Assembly: GCF_000964545.1 (NCBI RefSeq) | Contig: NZ_BBVD01000010.1 | Coordinates: 186,001-250,000 of the forward strand | Reading direction: 5' to 3' | From: Comamonas thiooxydans | GTDB lineage: Bacteria > Pseudomonadota > Gammaproteobacteria > Burkholderiales > Burkholderiaceae_C | Length of the DNA: 64,000 nt | In this document: positions 41,940 to 50,924 of the stretch, in pieces | Layout of the letters: each line of letters begins with the position of its first letter | Position numbering within the stretch: position 1 is the stretch's first letter | Translations under genes and position numbers: made by a program | The notes under the pieces: generated by a model | Databases searched by the model: none | What the model was told of the DNA's origin: nothing | The model's input: the letters and a program-made list of their open reading frames with translations, nothing else

Positions 41940-43355
41940 TCAGGCCCGCGCCCAGCTCCAATTGAGCACGCCCATCAGCGCCACGGCGGCCAGGTCCAGC
42001 ATCAGCACGCTTCGCTGCACCCAGCGCCGCTGGTCAGCGCCCTGCGCCAGCAACTGCACGGCCATCTCCACCTTGCCGGGCGAAGCCATGAGCAGCAGCG
42101 AGGCACTGACGTTGTGCACCGCCATGAATGGCAGCAGCGGCGCGCCCAGCGCATGGGCGATCTCGGCCTGCGTGGCCGCAAACATGGCATTGGCCCCGGT
42201 GTTGGAGCCGGTCACGAAGCCGCCCAGCGCGCCCACAAATGGTGCGGCCAGCAGATACAGCGGCCCGCTGCGGGCCAGTGCCTGCGCCAGTTGCGCGGCC
42301 ATGCCCGAAACCGCCATCAGCACGCCCAGCACAATGAACAGCGCCGTGACCGGCGCCACCTGCAGCCAGGAGCGCCAGACCTTTGCCAACGATGGGCGCG
42401 CCGGCCGGCCTCGCGTGAAAAAAACCGCCGCTACCAGCAGCCACAGTCCCGGCGAAGCCAGCCCATGCAAGGCAGCGGGCAGATCCAGGGTGCGCAGCAG
42501 CGCTGCCGCCGCCAGCACGCCGCCCAGCAGCAACGCATAGGCCGCCAGCGCTCGCCGTCCCGGTGCACTCAGGGGCGGCTTGTCCGCGTCCGCTTGCGAC
42601 ACGCGCAGGCGCAGGCGCAGCAGATGCCAGCCCACCACCAGCAACGCCCCCAGCGCCCCCGCGGGTGCCGTGCCGGCCAGGGTATTCATCAGAGCCACGG
42701 CCGCCGTCAGCAACAGACCCGACAGCAGGCCCTGCAGCAGAGCCGGCCAGCGACGGCCCGGCGCACTCGCCAGAGCCGCCGCCGCCATGCCGATGATGAC
42801 AAACGGAATCACGCTGACCAGGGCCGAAGCCTGACCCAGCTCCTTGAACGGCAGACCCGCCATGGTAGCCGCCACCAGCGTCCCCGGCCCCATGGAGCCC
42901 CAGGGCACGGCGCAAAGGCCCAGCAGGCCGATGAGCCCCACCTTGCGCGGCGGCAAGCCGAAGTGCGCGAGCAGCGGAATGCCTATGGTCACGCCCACGC
43001 CAAAGCCGGTGACCGACTCGGCAAACGGCGTGATGCCATGCACCACCAGCAGCACGGCGCCCGTGCCGCTGCCGGCCCTGGCCAGCAGCCAGTCGGCCAG
43101 AGCCTTCTGCGCTCCCGACGCGCGCAGCACCTCGGACAGCAGCAGCCCGCCTGCCACGATCAGCAACACTTCCAGCAGCACCGGCGCCCAGTGCATGCCG
43201 GCGGCCAGCCATGCTGAAGCGGGCTGCGCAAAGGCTGCGGCAATCACCAGCAGCGCCACCGCCACGCCCAGCGCTGCGGCATGCAGCGAGCGCCAGCCCG
43301 CCAGCAGGACGGCGATGACGGTGGCCACGGGCAAGGCACTGATAAACATGTACAT
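41940..43355 (-). CDS. L-lactate permease (LctP/LldP) family transporter
   Basis: 471 aa, about 12-14 membrane helices. LldP-type segments: LLIVAGGLLLSEVLRASGAQ, HGITPFAESVTGFGVGVTIG, LIGLLGLCAVPWGSMGPGTL, VAPVTALFIVLGVLMAVSGM, and FVGALGGFVTGSNTGANAMF. GAGG 8 bases upstream favours the ATG at 43355 over that at 43364. Imports lactate, glycolate or another hydroxy acid with H+. Divergent from an XRE-cupin regulator with symmetrical sites between them. Confidence 0.88.
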   Translation of the reverse strand: MYMFISALPVATVIAVLLAGWRSLHAAALGVAVALLVIAAAFAQPASAWLAAGMHWAPVLLEVLLIVAGGLLLSEVLRASGAQKALADWLLARAGSGTGAVLLVVHGITPFAESVTGFGVGVTIGIPLLAHFGLPPRKVGLIGLLGLCAVPWGSMGPGTLVAATMAGLPFKELGQASALVSVIPFVIIGMAAAALASAPGRRWPALLQGLLSGLLLTAAVALMNTLAGTAPAGALGALLVVGWHLLRLRLRVSQADADKPPLSAPGRRALAAYALLLGGVLAAAALLRTLDLPAALHGLASPGLWLLVAAVFFTRGRPARPSLAKVWRSWLQVAPVTALFIVLGVLMAVSGMAAQLAQALARSGPLYLLAAPFVGALGGFVTGSNTGANAMFAATQAEIAHALGAPLLPFMAVHNVSASLLLMASPGKVEMAVQLLAQGADQRRWVQRSVLMLDLAAVALMGVLNWSWARA

Positions 43356-43370
43356 TGCATTCATCCTCGA

Positions 43371-43411
43371 AAAATAATTTCCTATACGCAAAATTATTTT
43401 CTCATAGGAAA
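43371..43411. promoter_or_regulatory. nested inverted repeats between permease and XRE-cupin genes
   Basis: AAAATAATTT (43371-43380)/AAATTATTTT (43391-43400) and TTTCCTAT (43378-43385)/ATAGGAAA (43404-43411). This AT-rich segment of 60 bp separates the divergent genes and is the likely operator of the adjacent XRE regulator. Confidence 0.5.
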
Positions 43412-43452
43412 ATTTTCAACACAAGCACAGACGCCATGACAAGGAGCCAGAC

Positions 43453-44028
43453 TTGAACTCCACCACCGCATCGCAGGCATCGGAGCAGGATGCGCTTTTC
43501 GGCGCCGCCGTCCGCGCGCGCCGCGCCCAGCTGGGCATCACACTGGATCAGCTGGCCCAGGCCAGCGGTGTTTCGCCGGGTGCGCTGTCGCGCGTGGAGC
43601 GCGGCCTGCTGGCCACCAGCCTGCGCAATGCCATGGCGATTGCACAGGGCCTGGGCTGCGAGCTGGGCGAGTTGGTGCAAAGCGCGCCCAGCGCGCAGGT
43701 CACGCGCGCCGGCGAGAATCTGCGCTTTGTCGACGAGGCCAGCGGCGTGGAGCGCCTGGCCCTGGCCAGCCCCAGCGCAGGCGTGAATCTCGTGCATTAC
43801 CGCTTTCCGCCGCATGCGGTCTCCAGCCATTTCGCGGCCCATCGCGCAGGCACGCGCGAGGTCTTTCACGTGCTCGAAGGCAGCATCGAAGTCTTCACCG
43901 CCCAGGAGCAGGTGCTGCTGCATGCGGGCGACACGGCCACTCTGGTGGTGGACAGCGAGCACCGGCTGGCCAACGCCTCGGGCCAGCCCGCACGCCTGCT
44001 GCTGCTGGTGCTGTCGCCGCCGCTCTGA
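43453..44028 (+). CDS. XRE-family regulator with cupin sensor domain
   Basis: 191 aa, starting at a TTG with AAGGAG 7 bases upstream; no ATG start is possible in frame. N-terminal helix-turn-helix: AVRARRAQLGITLDQLAQAS, GVSPGALSRVERGLLATSLR. C-terminal cupin: VNLVHYRFPPHAVSSHFAAH, AGTREVFHVLEGSIEVFTAQ, LHAGDTATLVVDSEHRLANA. Such proteins sense small metabolites and repress neighbouring catabolic or transport genes. The divergent lactate-permease-family gene is the likely target. Confidence 0.92.
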   Translation: MNSTTASQASEQDALFGAAVRARRAQLGITLDQLAQASGVSPGALSRVERGLLATSLRNAMAIAQGLGCELGELVQSAPSAQVTRAGENLRFVDEASGVERLALASPSAGVNLVHYRFPPHAVSSHFAAHRAGTREVFHVLEGSIEVFTAQEQVLLHAGDTATLVVDSEHRLANASGQPARLLLLVLSPPL

Positions 44029-44063
44029 AGCGCTGCCGCCTGTCGCCTCTTGCCTGTCGCCTC

Positions 44064-45065
44064 TTAATAGGCGCTGTCGGCCAGCGAGGCCCAGAGGTGC
44101 GCGGCCACCAGCGCGCGCCAGGGCTTGAACTGTTCCAGCCAGTCGCTGGCGGCACGCGCATCGGGTTTGTCGCCACCCGTGAGCAAGCCTATGGCCCGGC
44201 GCACCGCCACATCGCCGTGCAAGCTGCCGTCGGGCCAGCCATAGCCGCGCAGCAAGGTGTAGTTCACCGTCCACGGCCCGATGCCCTTGACCTCCAACAA
44301 TTGCGCCGAGGCAGCGGCCACATCCTCCTCGCTCCAGCGCCCGGCGGCGCTGCGGGCGGCCCAGTCGTCCAGCGGCAGCCGGCCTTCGGCAACGGCCTGG
44401 GCCACGGCCAGCAGGGTCTGGGCCTTGGCCTGGGAAAAGCCCGCGCCGCGCAGTGCGTCCAGCCCCAAGGCCGCCACGCGCTGTGCATTGGGATAGGCGT
44501 GCAGGGCCGGCATGTCCCCGTCTTGCGCCAGCGGCTCGCCCGCCAGCGCGATCAGCTTGCGCCGCAGCGAAACGGCCACGGCCACCGTGATCTGCTGGCC
44601 GGTGATGGCCCAGGTCAGCGCCTCGAAGGGTGTGGGCGAGCCGGGCACATGCAGGCCGGCCTGGCGCGACAGCAGCGCGCCCAGCTCGGGGTGGTCGCCA
44701 TGCGCCAACTCCAACTGGTCGGGCGCGTAGATCAGCCCCAGCATGCGTTTCACCATGGCCTGCAGCGCGGCCCGGTCTGCCTCGGCCGGCTCTGCGTGCG
44801 GCGCATGCAGGCTGGCCTGCACCTGTCCGGTCTGCCATTGCAGCTGCAGCAAGGCGGGACTGCGCTTCCACATGATGGCCTTGTGCAGGCTGTGCGCACC
44901 GGCATCGACCCGCTCAGCCAGTTGCTGCTCGTCGCGATCATGGAAATGCACGAATTCATCGAAGCGGTAACGCGCGGGCAGGACAATGGAGACTTCAAGC
45001 AGCATGCGGTTTTCTATCACAGGGGCAACGTCGGAGCGTGCCCGCGCTTCATTCATTAAATTCAT
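44064..45065 (-). CDS. alkA: DNA-3-methyladenine glycosylase II
   Basis: 333 aa. Removes alkylated bases from DNA. The N-terminal AlkA domain (MLLEVSIVLPARYRFDEFVH, MWKRSPALLQLQWQ) is followed by the HhH-GPD fold: PFEALTWAITGQQITVAVAV, LEVKGIGPWTVNYTLLRGYG, DGSLHGDVAVRRAIGLL with the catalytic Asp in HGDVAV. The first ATG at 45065 lies at the left end of a dispersed palindrome; ATGs at 45056 and 45005 are alternatives. Downstream of the ada-like gene, so this is an alkylation-repair pair. Confidence 0.93.
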   Translation of the reverse strand: MNLMNEARARSDVAPVIENRMLLEVSIVLPARYRFDEFVHFHDRDEQQLAERVDAGAHSLHKAIMWKRSPALLQLQWQTGQVQASLHAPHAEPAEADRAALQAMVKRMLGLIYAPDQLELAHGDHPELGALLSRQAGLHVPGSPTPFEALTWAITGQQITVAVAVSLRRKLIALAGEPLAQDGDMPALHAYPNAQRVAALGLDALRGAGFSQAKAQTLLAVAQAVAEGRLPLDDWAARSAAGRWSEEDVAAASAQLLEVKGIGPWTVNYTLLRGYGWPDGSLHGDVAVRRAIGLLTGGDKPDARAASDWLEQFKPWRALVAAHLWASLADSAY

Positions 45066-45142
45066 AGCTGCTATCGCCCATCAATCAACGATTTCAGATA
45101 AATATCCATCCAAAAACGCATGATTAGCATGCGATAGCAGCT
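45064..45142. repeat. dispersed AGCTGC palindromic repeat, copy R2
   Basis: Arms AGCTGCTATCGC (45066-45077)/GCGATAGCAGCT (45131-45142). The interior CATCAATCAACGATTTCAGA matches the interior of R1 (CAATCAATCATTTCAGATA), which shows common origin. It fills the gap between ada and alkA and reaches the alkA start codon. Confidence 0.85.
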
Positions 45143-45146
45143 CTCT

Positions 45147-46025
45147 TTAAGAGAGCTTGAGTTGGGCCTGCTGGGCCTCGCGCAACAGCAGCGCACGCTT
45201 GCGCTCCACACCCCAGCGATAGCCCGAGATGCTGCCATCGTTGCGCAGCACACGGTGACAGGGCACTGCCACTGCAATCGGATTGGCCGCCACCGCGCTG
45301 GCCACGGCCCGCGTTGCGCTGGGCTGGCCCAGCTGCCGGGCCAGTTCGCTGTAGCTCACGGTCTGGCCGGCCGGAATGCTCTGCAGCGCCTGCCAGACGC
45401 GCTGCTGAAACGCCGTGCCCTGAATATCCAGCGGCAGGGCCAGCCCCAGCCTGGGCTGCTCCATCAGGGCCACCACCTGGGCCACGGTCTGTTCATACTG
45501 GGCGTCGGCCCCGATCAGTTGCGCCGCCGCAAAACGCTGCTGCAGATCGTCCACCAGCGCATGGGGATCATCGCCCAGCAGCACGCAGCACACGCCCTTG
45601 TCGGTGCTGGCCACCAGCAGGCTGCCCAGCGAGCATTCGGCCAGGGCAAAGCGGATACGCTGGTCCTGGCCGCGCCTGCGATAGGACTGCGGCGCCATGC
45701 CCAGCATGGCCGGGGCGTCCTTGTAGAAGCTGCTGCTGGCTTCATAGCCGCTCAGATAGGCCGCATCGGTGACCGACTCGCTGGCCTCCTGCGCCAGCGC
45801 GGCACGCACATGCCTGCCGCGATGGGCCTTGGCATAGGCCTTGGGCGTGAGCCCCGTGGCGCGCTTGAAGTTGCGGTGCAACTGCCAGGGACTGAGCCCG
45901 AGGCGCTGAGCCAGCTCCTCCAGCCCAGGCATGGGCTCTTCGCTCTCCAGCCAGCGGCAGCACTGGATCATGCGCTCATCTGTTTGCGAATTTGCAGTGG
46001 CGGCGAAAGGCAGAGGACTGGGCAT
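45147..46025 (-). CDS. Ada-like AraC/methylated-DNA-protein-cysteine methyltransferase
   Basis: 292 aa. Residues about 15-115 are an AraC-type helix-turn-helix (ELAQRLGLSPWQLHRNFKRA, TGLTPKAYAKAHRGRHVRAA, VTDAAYLSGYEASSSFYKDA). The C-terminal part is O6-alkylguanine-DNA methyltransferase with LDIQGTAFQQRVWQALQSIP, GQTVSYSELARQLGQPSATR and VAVPCHRVLR (acceptor C256). The N-terminal Zn/methylphosphotriester domain of E. coli Ada is absent, so activation by that methyl transfer is not possible here. It precedes alkA on the same strand. Confidence 0.93.
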   Translation of the reverse strand: MPSPLPFAATANSQTDERMIQCCRWLESEEPMPGLEELAQRLGLSPWQLHRNFKRATGLTPKAYAKAHRGRHVRAALAQEASESVTDAAYLSGYEASSSFYKDAPAMLGMAPQSYRRRGQDQRIRFALAECSLGSLLVASTDKGVCCVLLGDDPHALVDDLQQRFAAAQLIGADAQYEQTVAQVVALMEQPRLGLALPLDIQGTAFQQRVWQALQSIPAGQTVSYSELARQLGQPSATRAVASAVAANPIAVAVPCHRVLRNDGSISGYRWGVERKRALLLREAQQAQLKLS

Positions 46026-46180
46026 GGCGTGAATCTCGGCTGAGTGCGTTTTCTGTCATCGGTCTGTGACTGTCCCGACTTTACGCAAAGCTATGGCAGC
46101 TTGCATCCACGTTCTTGCAGGCTTTGTGTGCCCGGATTCGGTTACGCTGCGCGCACTGACCTATCAAAGATGATTTGACC

Positions 46181-47056
46181 ATGACGAATGAATCCTCCGG
46201 TTGCCCCCTGCATGGCGGCGCAGCCATCGTCCGCGACGAGAAAGCACAGCTCGACTTCAGCCGTGACATGAGCTATGGCGACTATCTGCATCTGGACCAG
46301 ATTCTCACGGCCCAGCATCCGCTGTCGCCCGCCCATGACGAGATGCTGTTCATCGTGCAGCACCAGACCAGCGAGCTGTGGATGAAGCTGATGCTGCACG
46401 AGGTGCGCGCGGCTACGGCAGCCATTGCCAATGCATCGGGCGAGACCAAGCCCGATGCCTTCAAGATGCTGGCGCGCGTCTCGCGCATCATGGAGCAGCT
46501 GGTCAGCGCCTGGACCGTGCTGTCCACCATGACACCGCCTGAGTACTCGGCCATGCGCCCCTATCTGGCCAACTCCAGCGGCTTCCAGAGCTACCAGTAC
46601 CGCTGCATCGAGTTTGCGCTGGGCAACAAGAACGCGGCCATGCTCCAGCCCCACGCCCACCGCAGCGATCTGCTGGCCCAGGTGCAGGCCGCCTACGAAT
46701 CGCCATCGTTGTACGACGTGGCCCTGCAGCTGCTGGCCCGCGAAGGCATCGCCGTGCCTGCCGACCGCCTGCAGCGCGACTGGACCCAGCCCTATGAGGC
46801 CAGCGAGGGCGTGAAACAGGCATGGATCACCGTCTACCGCGATCCGCACAAGCACTGGGATCTGTACCAGCTGGGAGAAAAGCTGGCCGATATCGAGGAT
46901 GCCTTCCGCCTCTGGCGCTTCCGCCACCTGACAACGGTGGAGCGCGTCATCGGCTTCAAGCGCGGCACGGGCGGCACCGGCGGCGTGAGCTACCTCAAGA
47001 AGATGCTGGACGTGGTGCTGTTCCCCGAGATCTGGAGCCTGCGCACCGAGCTGTAG
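46181..47056 (+). CDS. kynA: tryptophan 2,3-dioxygenase
   Basis: 291 aa haem enzyme. Opens the indole ring of tryptophan to N-formylkynurenine. Segments: LDFSRDMSYGDYLHLDQILT, AHDEMLFIVQHQTSELWMKL, MEQLVSAWTVLSTMTPPEYS, GFQSYQYRCIEFALGNKNAA, LGEKLADIEDAFRLWRFRHL, TTVERVIGFKRGTGGTGGVS and YLKKMLDVVLFPEIWSLRTE. The ATG at 46181 is preferred to a TTG at 46175. It is separated from kynB/kynU by about 4 kb of unrelated genes, so it has its own promoter. Confidence 0.97.
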   Translation: MTNESSGCPLHGGAAIVRDEKAQLDFSRDMSYGDYLHLDQILTAQHPLSPAHDEMLFIVQHQTSELWMKLMLHEVRAATAAIANASGETKPDAFKMLARVSRIMEQLVSAWTVLSTMTPPEYSAMRPYLANSSGFQSYQYRCIEFALGNKNAAMLQPHAHRSDLLAQVQAAYESPSLYDVALQLLAREGIAVPADRLQRDWTQPYEASEGVKQAWITVYRDPHKHWDLYQLGEKLADIEDAFRLWRFRHLTTVERVIGFKRGTGGTGGVSYLKKMLDVVLFPEIWSLRTEL

Positions 47057-47164
47057 GCCGGTCATCAAGGCCATCGCCATTCAGGCTGCCCCTGCTGCTC
47101 TTTCGTGACAGCGCGGGCAGCCTGAATTCTTTAGGCTCCGTGCAAAACCTAACATCGCAACAAA

Positions 47165-48436
47165 ATGCCCATGCCCTCCGATCACAGCGCCGCCGAGGCT
47201 GCGCCGAACACCGGCCCCAAGCCCGACTCTTCCGCCTGGGCCATGCTGGTCTGCCTGCTCACTGGCTTTGCTCTGAGCCAGGCCTTCAGAACCGTCACCT
47301 CCATCATCGCCGACGGTCTGCGCACGGACTTCGGCCTGTCCGCGCAGTCGCTGGGATCGTTTGCCGGGCTGTTTGCGCTGTCCTTCGGCGTGGCCCAGCT
47401 GCTCATGGGCATAGGCATGGATATCTATGGGCTGCGCCGCACCGTGCTGCTGGCCTTTCCGCTGTCGATTGCGGGCGCCGCGCTGTCCGCACTGGCACCC
47501 AGCTATTCCTGGCTGATGCTGGGTCAGCTGCTGATCGGCGTGGGCTGCTCGCCCGCCTTTCTGGCCAGCACCATGTTCATCGCGCGCCACTTTCCGGCCG
47601 ATAAATTTGCCTACCTCTCGGGCATAGGCCTTGGCCTGGGCGGGCTGGGCCTGCTGTTTACCGGCACACCCATGGCCTGGCTGGTGCAGCACATGGGCTG
47701 GCGCGCCGGCTTTGCGCTGCTGGCGGTGCTGAGTGCGCTGTCCTGGCTGCTGATTTTCTTCAAGGTGCACGAGCCCGAGCTTCCTGGGGACTCCCAGCCC
47801 AAGCCCGGCTTCATGCAGGCGCTGCAGGGTTTTGGCAGCCTGCTGCTGCTGCCCCATACCTGGGGCATTGTGCTGCTGGGCATGGTCAGCTATGCCTCGT
47901 TTCTCACCGTGCGCGGCCTCTGGCTCAGTCCCATGCTGATGGATCGCTACCAGTTTTCATTGGTCACGACCGGCAATGTGGCCCTGGCCTGCTCCGTCAT
48001 TTCGCTGTTTGTGCCTTCCATGTTCGGCCGGCTGGACCCCGGTCCGGCCAGGCGTCGCCAGCGCATTGCACGCTTTGCGCTGCTCATGGCAGCCGTTTTT
48101 GTAGCACTGGCCCTGCTCCACCAATCCGTAGGCAGCGTGCTGCTGCTGCTGGTCATGAGCGTGCTGTCGGGCTACGGCACGCTGATCTATGCCGATGTGC
48201 GCTCATCCTACCCACCGGCCACGACGGGACGCGCACTGTCCATCTTCACCATGGCCATGTTTCTCGGAGCCGCGCTCATGCAGTGGCTGTCCGGTCTGGT
48301 CGCAGGCGTTGCGGAACGCCAGAATGCCGACATCTATCAAGCCGTGATGCTGATGATTGCCGCCATGCTGGGCAGCGGCGTGCTGGCTTACCAGCTCATC
48401 AAACCTTCGCCGCTGCTGCACAAGGCCAGCAATTGA
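47165..48436 (+). CDS. MFS transporter
   Basis: 423 aa, 12 predicted helices. Typical MFS loop: GIGMDIYGLRRTVLLAFPLS after helix 2-3, and IARHFPADKFAYLSGIGLGL. N-terminal FALSQAFRTVTSIIADGLRT and FGLSAQSLGSFAGLFALSFG suggest the nitrate/nitrite-cyanate-like or ACS-type group, not specific enough for a substrate. Two ATGs (47165 and 47171) are possible. It stands alone between kynA and a FAD monooxygenase on the opposite strand. Confidence 0.85.
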   Translation: MPMPSDHSAAEAAPNTGPKPDSSAWAMLVCLLTGFALSQAFRTVTSIIADGLRTDFGLSAQSLGSFAGLFALSFGVAQLLMGIGMDIYGLRRTVLLAFPLSIAGAALSALAPSYSWLMLGQLLIGVGCSPAFLASTMFIARHFPADKFAYLSGIGLGLGGLGLLFTGTPMAWLVQHMGWRAGFALLAVLSALSWLLIFFKVHEPELPGDSQPKPGFMQALQGFGSLLLLPHTWGIVLLGMVSYASFLTVRGLWLSPMLMDRYQFSLVTTGNVALACSVISLFVPSMFGRLDPGPARRRQRIARFALLMAAVFVALALLHQSVGSVLLLLVMSVLSGYGTLIYADVRSSYPPATTGRALSIFTMAMFLGAALMQWLSGLVAGVAERQNADIYQAVMLMIAAMLGSGVLAYQLIKPSPLLHKASN

Positions 48437-48497
48437 AGCTGTCTATCTGCCAAGCAGGCAGCGGCGCGAAAACCATTCCGGTTATGGCAACCGGTTG

Positions 48498-49688
48498 CTA
48501 GAGCGCGCCCTCATAGAGCCAGGGCACATCCATGATGCGCCCGCCCAGGGCGCGCAGCGACAGATCGCGCCCCCAGCGAACAGGCCCTGTCGCATGGAAG
48601 ATCCGGCCATTGCGCAGCGAGCGTTCCTGCACCCTGGCATTGCGCTGCCAGCGATTCAGCGCATAGCGGCGCAGCCGCAGACTGACATCCAGATCATGCA
48701 TGGACAGAGCACTCTGCAACTCGGCTGCATCCTCGATGGCCATGCCCGCACCCTGCGCCAGATAGGGACGCATGGGATGGGCCGCATCGCCCAGCAGGGC
48801 TACAAGGCCCTGCGCCATCTGGGCCTCTGACGACACCGGCTGCCGGTCGGCCACCGGCCACAAACGCCATTCGCCGCCCACATCGGGAACATGTTGAACC
48901 AGATCCTGCAGGTAAGCGCATGCGCCCTGAAGATGCTGGAGCAGATCAGGCAGATTGGCCGAGTGATCCCAGCTGTCCAGATCCTCGGGGGCCGGCCCCT
49001 GCACAATGACCACCAGATTCTGCAGCTCGCCCCGGCGCACGGGATACTGAATGGCGTGCAATTGCGGCCCCAGCCAGGCCGTGACCTCGCTGGTGCGCAA
49101 GCGCTTGGGCAGATTGGCCTGATGCACCAGGGCACGGTAAGCCAGGTGCCCGGTCACACGCGGCGGGCCATCACCCAGCATCTGTGCACGCACTGCACTG
49201 CGCACGCCATCAGCGCCGATCAGGGCATCGCCCTCGATGAGCTTGCCGGTACTGGTGCGAATGGTGACCACGCCGTCCTGCTGGCTATAGCTGCTGACGA
49301 ACTGGTCGAGGTTGAGGTGAGCCTCTGGCAGAGCCTGCAAGGCCTCCAGCAGAATCTGGTGCAGGTCGGCGCGATGAATGGTGAGGTAGCTGGCTCCATA
49401 GCGCTGCACCATATCTGCGCCCAGGGGCAATCGCCCCAGCTCTTGCCCTGTCACGGCACTGCAGGCTCGCAAGGACAAAGGACAGGCCACGACCTGCTGC
49501 AATGATCGCTGCAGCCCCCATGCCTGAAGACAGCGCACCACATTGGGTCCCAACTGAATACCGGCTCCGACTTCGGAAAACTGCGCTGCACGCTCGAACA
49601 GGCGCACATCCCAGTCAGCCCGCACCGCCGCAATGGCTGCTGCCAGACCGCCAATACCGCCCCCCGCAATCAACACCTGCTTGTTCAT
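48498..49688 (-). CDS. FAD-dependent aromatic hydroxylase (3-hydroxybenzoate 6-hydroxylase/salicylate hydroxylase-like)
   Basis: 396 aa class A flavoprotein monooxygenase. FAD motif QVLIAGGGIGGLAAAIAAVR at the N-terminus; FSEVGAGIQLGPNVVRCLQA; the DG motif DALIGADGVRSAVRAQML; second FAD motif LVALLGDAAHPMRPYLAQGA, GMAIEDAAELQSAL. This pattern is typical of enzymes that hydroxylate aromatic acids with NAD(P)H and O2. The exact substrate is not assignable. No ring-cleavage genes lie nearby. Confidence 0.88.
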   Translation of the reverse strand: MNKQVLIAGGGIGGLAAAIAAVRADWDVRLFERAAQFSEVGAGIQLGPNVVRCLQAWGLQRSLQQVVACPLSLRACSAVTGQELGRLPLGADMVQRYGASYLTIHRADLHQILLEALQALPEAHLNLDQFVSSYSQQDGVVTIRTSTGKLIEGDALIGADGVRSAVRAQMLGDGPPRVTGHLAYRALVHQANLPKRLRTSEVTAWLGPQLHAIQYPVRRGELQNLVVIVQGPAPEDLDSWDHSANLPDLLQHLQGACAYLQDLVQHVPDVGGEWRLWPVADRQPVSSEAQMAQGLVALLGDAAHPMRPYLAQGAGMAIEDAAELQSALSMHDLDVSLRLRRYALNRWQRNARVQERSLRNGRIFHATGPVRWGRDLSLRALGGRIMDVPWLYEGAL

Positions 49689-49762
49689 GGACTCTTATTG
49701 TGCCGCGTAGTCACCAGCATCGAAGAGAACTCTTGTTTGCGCTGCCGCAAACCTTGCAGCCA

Positions 49763-49790
49763 TGAAAAAAGCCCGCCAAGGCGGGCTCTT
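49763..49790 (-). terminator. terminator of the H-NS-like gene
   Basis: GCCCGCC (49771-49777)/GGCGGGC (49780-49786), preceded on the plus strand by six A, which become the T-run on the minus strand. Confidence 0.88.
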
Positions 49791-49810
49791 TCAACGTGCG
49801 CAAAAGCAGA

Positions 49811-50101
49811 TCAAATGGCGAACTTTTCGCGATCCTGGTCTGCAATCCACTTTGGTGGCTTGCCGCGGCCGGTCCAGGTCTGACCCGTTGCAGGATCACG
49901 ATACTTGGGAGCCACCTTGGCGCCAGCATTGGCGGAAGAGCGCGCGCGAGCGGGAGGGAAAACATCTTCAGCAGTCAAGCCGTACTCGGCAATCAGGCCG
50001 CGAACCTTGCTCACGGCTTCGGCCAGTTCACGCGAACGGGCTTCGTTGATTTGCTGTTCCAGCTCTTCTCTCTGCTTCAGGAGTTCCTTGTAAGTGCTCA
50101 T
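49811..50101 (-). CDS. H-NS family nucleoid-associated protein
   Basis: 96 aa. N-terminal coiled coil (YKELLKQREELEQQINEARS, RELAEAVSKVRGLIAEYG), flexible linker with PPARARSS, and C-terminal DNA-binding domain APKYRDPATGQTWTGRGKPP, WIADQDREKF, which carries the TWTGRGKPP form of the H-NS AT-hook-like loop. It binds AT-rich DNA and silences transcription. The upstream gap is AT-rich. Monocistronic with its own terminator. Confidence 0.95.
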   Translation of the reverse strand: MSTYKELLKQREELEQQINEARSRELAEAVSKVRGLIAEYGLTAEDVFPPARARSSANAGAKVAPKYRDPATGQTWTGRGKPPKWIADQDREKFAI

Positions 50102-50920
50102 GATTTGCGCTTCTTGGTTGATTAAAGTGGATTCATTATAAATGCCGGAATTTCAAATTCATAATTTTCTGAGTAAGCAAAAACCACAATTCAGAATATT
50201 TATAAAATGCAACTACGTGTTAATAAATAGCTATTCAGCCTCCGGAGCTGCCAATATCTTGTCGATACGCTTTCATCCAAACCACTCCAGACCGGGCAAA
50301 TGGCTGCTGTGGCAGGGAATAACCCGGCCGGCGTTTTATGGCGCCCCCAGCCTTCGCCTGGCAATACTCAAATAGTCAGCCCGGCCTTCAATTCTGAATA
50401 GGCACCAGCACCTTGAGCAGTCAGAATCCGTCTTCTCTGCGAGTTGCCCAGACCTCAGCCTCCTCCAAGGAGCAAAGCTCTCTGGCACTGACTTAGAGCC
50501 AACCATGCGGTGTCGTGATGCCCTGCTCCGCCCCATATTCCTCGACGACCAACACCCCGCTCCCTGCATTGGCACGCAGTTGATCCAGCAGCCTCATCTC
50601 ACATCAAGTCTCAGGAAAAAATTTCAAAGCCAGCGCCTGCTCTCCTTGCAAGTCTTGTGATTTCTCAGCGACTACCGACCTATTGGGCACGCCGATGATG
50701 CCTTGCATCTCATCCAGCTGGCTTCGGCATGCAGTAACCAGGATGTCTTCCCAGCTCTCCATCCGGGCAACAGCCAGGCACAGGCCTGCAGAACCTGACG
50801 CATCGCCATTTCGCCACCAAGTCAATACATATCGGCGTAAATAACATTGAATACGTCAAATAAATATCGTCTAAATGAAATACGCTTACGCCGCCTGATG
50901 TTCATGCACCTCCATCAAAC
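50102..50920. other. gene-poor, AT-enriched decayed region
   Basis: No intact gene supported. Two minus-strand fragments look protein-like but are broken: 50604-50762 reads MESWEDILVTACRSQLDEMQ and continues to LALKFFPET, then stops. An overlapping frame from about 50600 reads MRLLDQLRANAGSGVLVVEE and GITTPHGWL, stops, and reads on as VSARELCSLEEAEVWATRRE. This suggests remnants of one or two genes; family not recognised. The 50102-50280 part is AT-rich and probably holds the hns-type promoter. Confidence 0.5.
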
Positions 50921-50924
50921 CTAG

